64,000 nt of DNA, taken from contig JASAMV010001731.1 of assembly GCA_030248065.1 (NCBI GenBank), positions 117,533-181,532 of the forward strand. Direction: 5' to 3'. Made by a program: the position numbers and the translations under genes. Origin of the DNA: Rhynchonema sp. JSB1_4. Its lineage: Eukaryota; Nematoda; Chromadorea; Monhysterida; Xyalidae. Within the stretch, counting starts at the first letter, position 1; each line of letters starts with the position of its first letter. Under the pieces are notes generated by a model. That model saw only the letters and a program-made list of their open reading frames with translations, ran no database searches and was not told where the DNA came from. Below, piece after piece: positions 45,733 to 58,200 of the stretch.

Positions 45733-48535
45733 ATGAAATTAATTAAATTTTTCTCAGTTGTTTTGAAGTATTTTCGCCATGTTTACGCTGGAAAACAACA
45801 ACTGCGTTGCAAAAACAAGCAATTAAACTGTCACAAAAGCCACATTCCACTCTTTGTGTCAACAGCAAGTGGAGAGCTGACAAATTCAAGTAACGAGACA
45901 TCTGCAGATCAAACTTTGGGAGAGATCACACGGAAAATTGTCGATCCCGAGAGATGCAACAAGTGGATACGACCAAGCAAAAATGGTGAGTCGTCAGTTT
46001 TTATATAAATTGAAATATTTGGCTTTCAAATCCATTCACAACAATATTTACAACTGAACAATATCCTTTCTTACAGGAATTCCCGAAAGAATTGGAATCA
46101 GTCTTCAAGTGGAGTCAGTGGACGACATTGACTTGTTCAAAATGGTGCCATGATACATAAAAATTTCTCTTTCATTTGACGATGTGTTTTCAAGTTTCTT
46201 TTATTCAGGATATTACCCTGGATCTATTTCTCCGCCAGTACTGGACAGATCCCCGACTGACTTTTGGCGAAAAATACGGATTCGATTAAACCATCACGGT
46301 TATCGAAACTTCCGCCTTGACATCGCTAGAATCTACTGGAGGAACGTAAATAAAACACCTGTTTCAGCCCGGTCACGAGTTTGTGTCAAAAATTTGGCGT
46401 CCCGACGTGTTCTTTCTGGAAGAACGACTTCGCGATGAGCTCAACGAGCACAGATGTCACTTGCACGATTGCTTTGTTCGAGTAACTCCTGTTGGAAAAG
46501 TCTTGCTCAGCCGGTTCGATCAGGAACGATACAAAACGTTTGTGTAGCCGGACAATGCCAAAATACTGTGCTGCTTATTCTTGCCAGGTACACTGTTCAG
46601 ATGCGATGTGAAATGGATATTGCTAGGTATCTATCCGTTTGACATTCAAAAGTGCACACTGACAATCGAAAGCTGTTCGTTTCGACTTGCACAAGTTAAT
46701 GGATTGAGTTATCATACGGGTTGAGCCTAAATACTGTACATTTTTCTCAGACGGGAGCGACGTAAACGATATGGAACTGTACATTTATGGTCACGGCAAC
46801 GGCTGGCCGGCAATTGCTTTCACTGGACATGCTATTCAGACCTCTGAGCATCGAATAAAATTGCGAGAACCGTTTCTCGGCAACAGTTCCTATCGCACTG
46901 GTTACGCTAATTTGCTTTGCCACTTACAGAACAGAAAATTGTACTCATTTTGGCAAAAACTTCCGTTTAGGAATCTATTGTAATTTGGTAATTCCGTTTG
47001 ATTTAATTCGACTGATCGGCAACAACGCTCTGAACATCTTTCTGCCGTGTAGTTTGATTGTTATTATCAGCTGGATTCCGTTTTGGATGGACAAGAAGGT
47101 TGGCGTTCGTGTTCCGCTTGAGTTGCAATATTTATGTATTTAGAGGTTTCTACGTTTTTCGTTTGTTTGGTCAGACTCTTGGTGCTACAATATGTTGGTT
47201 TCCACTTCCAGGCGCACGTCGAGCGACTTGCTTTTGGCGTCACAACAGTTTTGACCATGACAACATTGACGTCGGAAACAATTGTGAGCCCAGGGCGACA
47301 AAAATGCATGCACCCTGAACATACTGTAGAAGGTCTTACTGCAGTCCGGTTTGCCACGAGTGTGTTACATGCGGTCAATTGACGTCTATTTGGGCACGTC
47401 GTTCTTGCTTGTGTTTGCTGCGCTGATTCAAAGTCCTTTCTTGGGATACGTTGACAAAAAGGCGGCTGCCGTAACCGATAACTGGCAAGAAGATGTCGAA
47501 CATGAGGCTCAAGAAAACAGCAAGCAACAACATTTCAATTGCGAAATATCCGGTCGAATTCTAGTAGTTGCGGCTTTGTTACTTGTCAGAAGTTAGAAAA
47601 AGAAACCATAATTCACTCCTCAGGCCCTGCTCAGCGTTCAGTATCGCTTCAACTTGAGCGCAGAAACGTGATCAGCCCCTTTTCGTGATTTCAGTTTGTA
47701 GCTGGGATCTGTGCGATCAGAATAACATCAAGATTAAATTAATCGGATGAAAATCGACCGAGATTGAAGCGATTGAATTGGCCCAACCAGGAACAAAAAT
47801 AATTTTGGACCAGCTGCATTTTTATTGCAAATCAGTGGAACCTCGTACTCTGGCCATGAACCATTCAGAAAAATAGTCGTTTCTATATGAAAACAAAGAA
47901 ACATTTCGTGGTGCATTTGATCACTGCGTGACGTGTCTATCAGCTGGCTGACATCAAGTGCACCAAGAAATGTTTCTTTGTTTTCATATAAAAAGGATTA
48001 TTTTTCTGAACGTTTCATGGCCAGAGTACGAGGTTCCCCTGATTTGCAATAAAAATGCAGCTGGTCCAAAATTATTCTTATTCCCAGTCGACCCGATTCA
48101 ACCGCTTCGATCTCGGCCGATTCCGAAGCGATCGGCTTAATCTTGGTGGCTTTGTGATCGCGCGGGTCTCAGCTACACGCTGAAACCATAAACAGGGCCT
48201 TTTTAGCAATGAGTCGCCCCCTTTAACGGTCCCAGAATTTTTGTCTTGATTTCTGCACGATCATGTCAGCCATTCTTGCTTGTCAGATGCCACGTTCTTA
48301 TTTCAGACGAAAGCAGAAGCAAAAAGAAAAATTCGGCAAGAATTTGGCGAACAATGGGCACGTGTCCGCCAAGTTGTACGAAAATGTCTCGATGGCTTTA
48401 TCGCGTGGTGAGGAACAATGGTTAAAAACAATCCTCGTTTAAAAGACCGGATCCGTAACATCGTTATACATTTACACGGTATTCAACGCGTACTACTGGA
48501 TCTCAGTTTTGCATGGCCGTCAAAAACTGCTGTGA
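45733..48535 (+). pseudogene. Cys-loop ligand-gated ion channel, disrupted
   Basis: This is a pentameric receptor-channel subunit of the GABA/glycine/GluCl type. Exons are about 45,733-45,985, 46,077-46,144, 46,209-46,298, 46,368-46,513, 46,588-46,694, 46,751-47,098 (with unclear structure), 47,212-47,283, 47,345 to about 47,583, 48,307-48,409 and 48,449-48,535. Landmarks are TLDLFLRQYW, KIWRPDVFFLEE, YPFDIQKCTLTIESC (Cys-loop), PCSLIVIISWIPFW (M1), RLAFGVTTVLTMTTL (M2), VCYMRSIDVYLG with the following hydrophobic run (M3), and YIYTVFNAYYWISVL (M4). Two lesions are seen: an in-frame TAA at 46,287-46,289 after KYGFD, and a frameshift near 46,631 just before YPFD. The region 46,850-46,990 also fails to read through cleanly. 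M2 is preceded by VER where anion channels have PAR. The many surviving splice sites suggest recent decay or errors in the assembly. Confidence 0.78.
47620..48230. repeat. Foldback element F, copy 2, in channel intron
   Basis: Inverted arms (left to about 47,890, right from about 47,960) match copy 1 at 42,050-42,910, including CTGGCCATGAA and AATTATTTTTGTTCC words. The central spacer is shorter and lacks the nested MITE of copy 1. Confidence 0.82.
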
Positions 48536-49436
48536 AATATTTCCCGACAATTCCACGAAAATTAAAGCATTAATTGGCATCATGTTGTTGGCATCGTGTG
48601 AAAAGTACCGGAGCTCCAATGCATTGTCTTATCTTCCCCAAATTATTGTCGCATTGTTTACATTCTCGGGGTTTTAAACCACATCATAAAAAATTGCATT
48701 TTTTTGGAAATCTTGGGACTTGGGAATTCCTGATCAGTCATTTACTTGACGCTGTTCTATTTGCGGCGTTTCCAGTTTACTACCAGGGACTGGCTTTACG
48801 CTAGAAGTATACAACGGGCCACGCCATATTAAACGGCGAGATTATTTGGCAAGCAAGACACCAGCAGCTTACAGACGACACCAGCCACATGCGAACAAAA
48901 TGACGTCCCCATTTCAAGCTGAGCAAACATTATGCAGATGCTTGGCTCATCAAGCTCATTCAGTGTTGCCATTAGCGTGCTTGACAATCAGTGGTATTTG
49001 CAAATAATAAAAACGTAATAGATCGTATTCTAAAGCGAAGGACGATCGTCTGAAAGAAAATAATTCCCAAATTTATTTCAATTCAATTTGCACACCAAAA
49101 CAGCAACAGCGCCTAATATTCGCCAGCCCCAGCATTGGTTTTGTTTGTGTATGTCTGTGGATGTGTGCCCCCTTTGTTGCACGGGACGGCAGTGTTGCGT
49201 TCGGGGTCAACAAATCCGCAAACAACAATATTCCACTTGACAACAATATTATTGTGACTTGACAATAAACCGCTACCGTTTGCTGCTGTAACTGTACCTT
49301 ACCTAACCGGTTTGCGCGGCGCGCGCGATGGAATTAGCGCACAACAACTGCTGTATTTGCTGCCAACAAGAATGCTCGACTGCTCACTTTATCTTCGTTG
49401 AATGAGTCACTGGAAATTTTATGCAATTAACTGGAA
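48536..49436. other. Intergenic stretch upstream of EB gene 1
   Basis: No gene recognised. It presumably contains the promoter of the first EB gene. Confidence 0.5.
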
Positions 49437-50763
49437 ATGAACCTTTGCTCAAAAATTTTGCCCTTATTATTGGTGATAGCAAGTCTGTGCCAGCAAGGTG
49501 AGCTAAAACGAGCCTATAGATTTCACTGATTTTGAAAGCGTGCAATATAACTTGTAATTTCCTGCCTATAGCTTGCACATTGAATCTACAGCTGACAACA
49601 GCCTGATCGGTCTGCCATGTGACCACAGTGTGGGGAGTGTGCCGTGTCGTGTGCCGAATAGCATCTGTGTGCAGAACACATGTCGATGTGCGCCAATGTT
49701 CGTCGCAAATGGCACACACTGCGTCAATAAACTGTCCACTTGTTGGTGTTTTTTTGGTGAAATTACTGATTATTTTTTTTCAACTCGTGTGAAAAACTCA
49801 AGAAATGTTTGCAATATCCGATTGCCTGATGGACGTCGTTTGCAGTCATGATTTTGAAATATGAATCTTGTCGACACTGGATTATCACGCAGATTTACCA
49901 ACACACAAATCAGAGATCTTTGTCCCGTAGAGTTACATAGGTACATATGTATGTACATACCTACTACCTTGATTGTATGGATCGAAACATCAAGGTTGTT
50001 CGTATTCGTGTCTGTCAAAAATGTATCACAAAATAAGTTGTGAAGAAAAACTATAAGTCAAATTATGCTGCTCCTTGCCGGAAACAGATATTCCATTCTT
50101 CTTTCTAATCTTGATTTTTCAAGGGAAGCCAGTGCTTAAGTAAGAAACTGAGCTTAATCTGTTGTTTCTGCAGTCAGCACATTGCACCAACCATGTGCCA
50201 CCAACTTCGAGTGTGGTGGGGCCGGTGAGTTCTGTGCACCGAACGGTCAGTGTCGATGCGTATCGCGATATGTCGAAGTGAACAAAGAATGCCTGCCAGG
50301 TTAGAATCCTATAATATTTTTCTGTGTTTATGGCCTTCGGAACAAAATACAATATAGGTTGTTTTTATTTAGCACCGACCAATGCATTTTGTTTCATAAT
50401 CAGGAGGTTTGCGCCAAACTGAAGTGCGTAATTGTGCTTTTAGTGGTGCACCCCGGCGCCCTGGGTTGCGTGGACAGTCGTCAATGTTCGAAGGCGTTCC
50501 CCGGTTCATTGTGCAAGTCATCGCGTTGCATCTGCCCGGACAATTTGTTGGCGGTTGATCAGACTTGTCAAGCGCAGCAACAGTCATCGATCAAGCAAGA
50601 TCATATTGTCGTTGACGACAAGAAGACTGAAGCACAACAACAGCAGCCTGTCGTTGAAGGCAGTTGTGAGCAGTGTTCGAACGGGATCCCGATCCCGATC
50701 CCGATCCCGGGATCCCGGGCCCTTTTTCTGATCCCGATCCCGATCCCGATCCCGTCATTTTGA
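49437..50763 (+). CDS. Short secreted EB-module protein, 3' end replaced by hAT
   Basis: Exons at about 49,437-49,497, 49,592-49,756, 50,174-50,299 and 50,444-50,763 are joined in phase 1 and give about 223 residues. A signal peptide (KILPLLLVIASLCQQA) is followed by three EB-type cysteine modules: PCDHSVGSVPCRVPNSIC.QNTCRC, PCATNFECGGAGEFC..GQCRC and LGCVDSRQCSKAFPGSLC. A Gln-rich tail follows (KTEAQQQQPVVEG). The last exon is cut at 50,671 by a hAT transposon whose target duplication GTTGTGAG lies within the codons for SCE. The frame now runs into the transposon, adds an IPIPIPIP-type stretch encoded by its GATCCC repeats, and stops at 50,763. Beyond the element the old frame continues for about ten codons to TAG near 51,915. 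EB modules are known mainly from nematode secreted proteins; their partners are unknown. Confidence 0.75.
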
Positions 50764-51875
50764 AAAAGTCAATCCCGATCCCGATCCCGATCCCGCCCAA
50801 AAAAGTACCGGGATCGGGATTAAGTTTTTAGAATAAAAAGTAAAAAATTATGCAATCATAATTCGCCAAGCTGTTGTAAGGGCGCGGCCATGCAAACGCG
50901 GGCGCGAGTAGCGGGTCAGAAAAATACTCTGTATGTCCAACAACCGCCCCGTGTTTGCATGCCGCACTTGCGGGTCGCGGTTTGCGGGTCACTTGAAACA
51001 TTTGTTTGACTGCAACACACAAAAATTAACCAATCCGCGTCCAGCCAACGTCGCAGACTGCCGTAACATAGCGCTGATTGGTTCATTTTTGTGTGTGATG
51101 GCTAAATAAATGTTTCAAGTGACCCGCAAACCGGCGCGACCCGCAAGTGCGGCCATGCAAACGCGGGGCGGTCATTGGACATAGAATTATTGCTGACCCG
51201 CGGCCCACAATCGTGTTTGCGTGGCCCCGCCCCTAAGAGGTGCTCGACGGCTGATTCCAAGCATGATGAAACCGCAAGCACCACCACACGCGAACAAGTC
51301 GAGCTAGAACTAAACGGTTACACAAAGTTGCATCGAACGAAAGGGACTCAGTTTCGAGGAAATGTTGTCATGGTGGGCAACAAATGAGACAAAGTTTCCG
51401 CGACTGGCACGTCTAGCTTCCAAATATCTAAGCGCTCCGTTTACGAGCGTGCCTTCTGAACAGCTCTTTTCCAGTGCAGCTGATTTGTTTGATGACAAAA
51501 GATACTGTTGAAACCAGAAAATGGTGAAATGCTTGTCTTTTTGTCACGGGCTTTGCCATTGATCGACTACAATTATGATCTTTGATATCCGTCATCAGCT
51601 ATTCTCGATTTTCAATCGGCTTTAATCAATGTTCCGGCGGGTGTTTATCCATGTGTGATAAACATGTTTCATGGTTGTCTGTGACATTAACGTGCATCTT
51701 ATGCATAAAATGATGAAAACTATTGCCTTTGGACTATCTGGTCAATCCCGATCCCGATCCCGGGATCCCGGGTTTTCAAAACCGGGATCCCGATCCCGAT
51801 CCCGGTCCCGACAATTTCTTGATCCCAATCCCGATCCCGATCCCGGGATTAAAAATGAATCCCGTTCGAACACTG
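50671..51875 (+). mobile_element. hAT transposon remnant with (GATCCC)n ends
   Basis: The ends CAGTGTTCGAACGGGATCC and the complement ending CCCGTTCGAACACTG are flanked by an exact 8-bp duplication GTTGTGAG (50,663-50,670 and 51,876-51,883). Subterminal arrays of GATCCC fill both ends. At about 51,372-51,510 one frame gives the C-terminal dimerisation signature of hAT transposases: WW, ARLASKYL and TSVPSEQLFSSA. The N-terminal catalytic part is missing, so the element is nonautonomous. A foldback insert occupies about 50,876-51,236. Confidence 0.92.
50876..51236. repeat. Foldback MITE nested in the hAT element
   Basis: The left end AAGGGCGCGGCCATGCAAAC and right end GTTTGCGTGGCCCCGCCCCT are imperfect inverted copies. 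The interior has a second inverted pair around CCGCAAGTGCGG and TGACCCGCAAACC words. Confidence 0.7.
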
Positions 51876-52225
51876 GTTGTGAGTCACTGATTTTTTCAAC
51901 TGAAGTTTATGATTAGAACAGCGTAGAGTTGAGTTTTTACAAGGAAAATGGGGTGCCAGTATGAGATAAACCTTTCTCACGTTGACATTTGAAGCTTTTC
52001 GACAAAAAGGCTGTGTAAATCCCAGTGAACTGAGTTCTGTTGCATCTCACCAACCACCTGTCTGCATTAGCGCTATTGACACCTGACCCGCGTGACAACC
52101 CCAGCTGTCAACGTTATCCGGTGACTCAGCGTGTCAAAGTCAGTGCACTTCAAGCTAGAACTTCTTCAGAGATTTACTTCTCATTTGCAACTTTCTGCGA
52201 TTTGCACATTTACTTATTCGGAAAA

Positions 52226-55200
52226 ATGCTCCAAGTATTGCAATCCACCAAGCTGCTTCTGAGTCTTGGTGCATGCCTGGCCACGTTGATTGCAGCCGGC
52301 ATCCTACTGGCTTCTTACCATGACGATGCATCAGCGTCCAACCCCCGTCGTCGTGAGGTGTCCAGCAATCGACGCTCGGTGATCCAGATCGAAGCCGAGC
52401 CGGCACTGTTTGACTCGGTCATACCCAGGGATTCGATCAGTGTTCGACAATTGCAACCCACGGTCAACAGTGTGCCTCCGGGAGGCGTATGCTCTTCGGA
52501 TGATCATTGCAGGTTAACAAACTCGGTTTTTTGGAAGCATTATGAATCCACAACAAGGCGACGCACACCATAACGGTTTTGTGGTTGGCCCGCTGCTTAC
52601 CACCTCTGTGGCAAACCTCTGGGCTTAGAATCGCACAGTTCTGGGAAAGTTCCAATATATTCGGTCTGCCTAACATTAAAATCGCTCTTATCAGTTTTGA
52701 TTATTACTGAAATCCGTTTTTCTCAATGTTGTTATTGCAGCGGCTACCCGTACGCGTACTGTGGAGGTGTGTGTATGTGCAAACAGGGCACGATCAATGC
52801 TGGCAGCACATGTGTGCCACAAGGTTAGTGCAATCGTAGATCATTGTCAGTTTCTGGCCGTGAAAACGTCATAACATTTCAGAATCGAGCAACAAAGGTC
52901 AATGTTCGGCTGGTCAGGTGTACGTGTCGGAAGCCGGCATCTGCATGAACAGTGAGTGACTAATACGCCGCTCAAATCCGAAGATATGGTTGACTTTTGA
53001 TGGCCTTGGGTAATGTCTCAACATAATCTGTCTATGTTGTTTAGTTGCCTTTGGCACGCGCTCCACAAATTTAAATTTGTGGAGCGCGTGCCAAAAGCAA
53101 CTAAACAACATGAACTCTCTCGCCCACAACCACAGACACAACATTGCGCAACTGAAACATAGAATATGTCTAGTGTGTCAAAGAAATCTGCGTTCTGGTG
53201 AACTAGTATCTTTTATTAACTGAATCCCTTTCTACATTTTTTACTCCGTCTCACCAAAACCACAGTGAAAATTAGTGAAATCTCAACTCCCCTGTGCTTG
53301 TAACATCGCATTCCAGCGGCTCCCCCCGGCGCCCCGTGCCAGTATTCGCAGCAATGCAGCGGCCAAGAGATCGGTGCCTTCTGCATTGCACAGCGTTGTC
53401 GATGTGTCTATGGCATGGTGATCACCAACGGAGGGTGCACATTTCAGAACAGCAATTGTACGCAAAGGGGCACGGTGTGGATTAAGGAGCTGGGAGAATG
53501 CAGACAGGGTGAGACTTGGAACGAGCCATGGGGTTGACTTTATTTTAGGAGTGGCGATGCCAATCCTTTAGTTGACTGTTTTGTAAGCGAAAATGTATAT
53601 GTTATCCGGCACTCAGAAAAGCGAGAGCTTCCTAATCCGTGAGACACGTGAATTTCAGTTCTGGCACCTGGTTCCCGTCCGTGCACGCATAGTGACCAGT
53701 GCAAGGCCGCACATCCGGACACCACGTGTTTTCTGCAGCAATGTTCGTGTCCGCCTGGACTGCCCGTGGCCGTTGATGGAACTTGCGGTTTGATGGCGGT
53801 CACTTTGAGAAATTTCAGGCCCTCTGATTTTCAATATTTTCACTACTTTTAACTTTGATTTGCAGGAATAACCTGCCAAGTTGGCTACACCTACTCGGGC
53901 GTGCTTGGCCACTGCATACCCAGTAAGTTGCCGTTGTATCCCATTTTGCCAAACACCATCCCTGAAATTACCACATGTCACCCACAGCCGTGCAACCGGG
54001 CAATCGTTGCCAGTACTCATCACAATGTCATGCCATTCACGCTGGTATGATCTGCCAAAACAGCCTGTGCCGTTGTCCAAATGGTCAGAAGTGGACGGGC
54101 CAAACGTGTGCACTGCAATGCCCGCCCGGCTACATTGTCAACCCGAATACGGGAATGTGTCGTGCTGGTAGGTTTATAGTTGTTGTGAAACATCGCAGGA
54201 AATTGAAAAGTTGCTTCAATCCCGTTACAGTGCCTCTGTTTATATACTTATCTGTGGTGATGAACAGTTCGGGTTCCAATCTGACGCGCATGCCGCTGCG
54301 GTAAATACTCTTGATAATAACCTAAAATGGCAAGTGTACCTAGATCGGTCACTATAAAGAGGGTTGTCTCTACACGGCGTTGGTGGACCAAGCTAGCCGA
54401 TGTTTCATGAAATCCAGCTTTCACTTAGGTTGCCGAAGCACACAAGTCGAGTTCGAAGGTGAATGTCTGGACAAAGTTCCGCCCCAACAACCGTGTGCCG
54501 TCAACTCGCAGTGCACTGGCGGGTCGACGTGCCAGAACGCACTGTGCACTTGTCCACCCGGCACTAGGAATCAATTCGGAGTCTGTCAACGAGGTATATA
54601 ACTGGGGCTGGGGTTATGTTGCGCCAAAATTCTCGACTGTTTCGGGATCACGTGCGTGATCATCTAGTGTATTCGCACTGACGATGTCCTGGTGCACCTC
54701 CCATCTGTGAAAATGGGGCGAAACTGGCAAAACAAATGGCGTGTTAAACCGTTGCCGCAGTAATGTATATCAGCAAGTACAAAGCGATTTTTTCCAGTCG
54801 AATCCGCTCCCGGCCAAGCGTGTGCCAACAATGAGCTCTGCATCGGCAACTCCCAATGTCAGAACGGTGTTTGTTCGTGTGTGGGCGCAAGCATCAACAT
54901 CAACGGCCAATGTATCACGCCCACAACTGGTATGTCGTCAATCGGTGATTTTTGAGAAATACGTCACTTTATTGCGATTTCTTTTGTTTCGTTCTCATTT
55001 GGTTTACGTGTCCTCAGTGTGACTCACCTTGTTATATTCAGTTCTCTTTTGTTTCTGTTCAGTTGCCCTGAGTTGAAATAAAGTTTTATCATAAAAGTGT
55101 CCGATGTTTTGCCTGCGGATGCTTCTGCAACCAATTAACACAAGCCCTAACACGGTTTCAATCTAACTCCAACCCCATCCCTTCTAACCGCACAGTGCCC

Positions 55201-58200
55201 CCCGGCAGTTCATGCACCCAATTCGTCACGTGTGGAGGCAACAGCTACTGTGTCAACGGTCGATGCACATGTGCTGCACAGCTGGTGCCTATCAATGGAC
55301 AATGTCAAATGCCACCACCTGGTCAGTTTCTCACAATTCATTTGCTTCTTCATTTGATTGACACACCATCGTGGATATCAAACTTGGTGATCGGATCGGA
55401 TGTGACTCGATAGTCTCATCACATCAATGTGAACGGTCTACCAAGTCACCTCACATCAACGTGACTACCTAGTCACTTCCCATCACACTGATGTGATGTG
55501 ACTACCGAGTCAGAGCCGATCCGATCACCAGGTTTAATATCGACCTACAATATACATTTTCTGTTGATCTTAATTTGCAGTCGGTCCCGGTTCACCATGT
55601 AACCCCAACGGCGCGCGCTGCACGGGAGGATCATTCTGTCAGAACAGTCGATGCACCTGTCCTATAGGTACCATCGTGATCAGAGATCAATGTCAAGTGC
55701 CGCCTCAGGGTAAGACCAATGTGTTTCTGCTCAATCGACTATCTTAAAAGTATGTACTGTACACTGCTCCTGGTCAAAACTGTGTACATGTTTATATTGT
55801 AGTACCGTCGGTGAATTTCGTGATATTGTGGTCTGAATTACGAAGTTCACTTGATCAAGTTTGACCAGAGTTTGGTGTTTCCCGAAACAGCGATGATTGA
55901 AACATCACACGCATACCCTTGCAGTCCCACCGGGTTCGTCATGTGCCAGCGGCGAGTTGTGCACTGGTTTGTCATTCTGTTCCAACAATGTCTGTGTCTG
56001 TCCACAGGATATGGTCATCACTGGGCTGACATGTCGGGTGCCGAACTTAGGTGGGTTTTGAGATAAATATTAGGAGAAAAGATATAGAATTTATTTTTTG
56101 CATTTTGCAGTCCCACCCGGTGCATCCTGCTTAAACCAGGAACGATGCAGTGGCGGGAGTGCGTGTGTCAATTCGATATGCGCTTGTCCAACCGGCTCAG
56201 AGATCAGCAACGGAATGTGTCAATCGATGAATATTGGTTCGAATTTATTTTCTCTCAGATATGAATCACAAATTAAAAGGACGGGAAAATACTGCATTTC
56301 CAGTCCCACCTGGTTCGTCATGTGCGAGCGGTCAGTTCTGCTCGGGCGGTGCCAATTGTGTCAATTTCGTGTGCCAATGTCCTCTAGGCATGACCATAGC
56401 CGGCAGTCAGTGTGTGGTCGTTCAGACCGGTATGATATCATTTTCTCTTATGATTTTATTTTCAAATCCAAAGAAAGAGAAAATTCCTTAATTACAGTTC
56501 CACCTTATTCGTTCTGCAACAACGGCGAAATATGCGGCGGTAATTCATTCTGCAACGGCGTCCAGTGTCTCTGCCCGGTCGGCACCCAGCTGATCAACTC
56601 GCAATGTGCAAGAAATCAAAATCAGAACTCATTGTTTTTCGGTGGCGGTAATTCAAACAGCCACCACATGTCCTACAAACCACCAAACAACAATCAGTAC
56701 CCCTCCTTTCCCGCACCCCAACCTCTCCAACAGGAAATCACCTACCCTCCAACAATTGGGGCGTGCAGCAGCGGTCAACCGCAGTGCAGCGGAGGAGCAC
56801 AGTGTATTGGTGGGCAGTGTCACTGTCCGGCTGGACAAATATATGTGAATGGATTCTGTCAATTTGTTGTTGGTAAGCACACTCGTGTTTCCCTCGCTTG
56901 CTCGTAGTCAAGAATGAATTCGCAGCATTTCAATGAGCCAAAAAACGGATGAGCTACCGGAGTAAGAAACTCCAACCGTTTCGCTAACCATGCAGATCCG
57001 CCCGATAATAATGTTTCATGTAATTCAATCCCTGAGTCTGCAAGTTCATCCATCCAATTTTGCAGCACACGCCGGTGATTCGTGCTCGTCAGGCCAGACG
57101 TGTATGGGAGGCAGCTACTGTCTACAAGGCCAATGCCGATGCGCATCCGGCTACCGAATGCACCTTGGTGTCTGTGAACCGGCCCAGACTAACAACAACA
57201 TTGGTATTATTACTAATCGCAACCCTGCATGACGACACGGAGCATGCTTTCTTTCCAACATTATTCGTTGCGTAATAATATTTTTTGTACTGACCGCTTG
57301 CTGGTTTTTCGCATGTCAAGCTGGTATTTAACTGTCACGCGGCTCTTTAGATTAGATGCTGGTATAGTTATTGTACGTTTGTAGTACATCTGAATCAACA
57401 AAAATTATTTGACTTGTGTTTTAATACAGTTCCACCCAATGGCGATTGTCGTAATCTGACGGTGCGTTGTAGTGGCGCGTCCCGCTGCGTGCAGGGTGTA
57501 TGTCGGTGTGCACTTGAGGAAGTTATTATTGACGAAAAATGTGTTCCGCCACCGAGAGGTTATACATAATATACTTTTTGTTGAAAAGGAATGTTCAAAT
57601 ATTTCTTAATTCAGTTTATCTGTAGAAACTGTATTTTGTCTTCAAGTTCATCCCGGTGAGTCGTGTCGTCGAGGCGAGATTTGCGAGGGCAACTCGGAAT
57701 GTGACAACGGAGTCTGCCGATGCGCAGAGACGGAGATCATTCGAAATCGTGCTTGTGTGCCGACACCGAGAGGTTTACAAAACATTCTCAGGCAACAAGT
57801 TATGTACCTGTTTTGACTGCAAAAATATTTTTTTATACTTGAAGCCAATCCTGGCCAGTCCTGTGCCAATGGTGAGCTGTGTCAAGGCAACTCGAATTGT
57901 GTAGAATTGGTGTGTCAATGTCCTGATACGATGATCATCAAGAACAACGTTTGTGCGACGCGAATTAGAGGTAATATCTTGATGTTTTTCAATTCTGTGC
58001 CCAAATTGTTCAAAATCCGCTTCACCCTACAGTCCCGCCCGGTTATTCGTGCACGGGCGGCGAGCTGTGTTTTGGCGGTGCCATGTGCGTCAACGGTCGA
58101 TGCACTTGTCCGACTGAGCATGTCATTCGAAATCATCAGTGTGTGCCACCTATGGACGGTGAGGATGAGGGCGGTAGAATCAAAACTTTTTTACTTTTAA

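Noticed and set aside
46287..46289. TAA as a reassigned sense codon
   Set aside because: eL8 and cuticlin both end naturally at TAA here, so the standard code applies.
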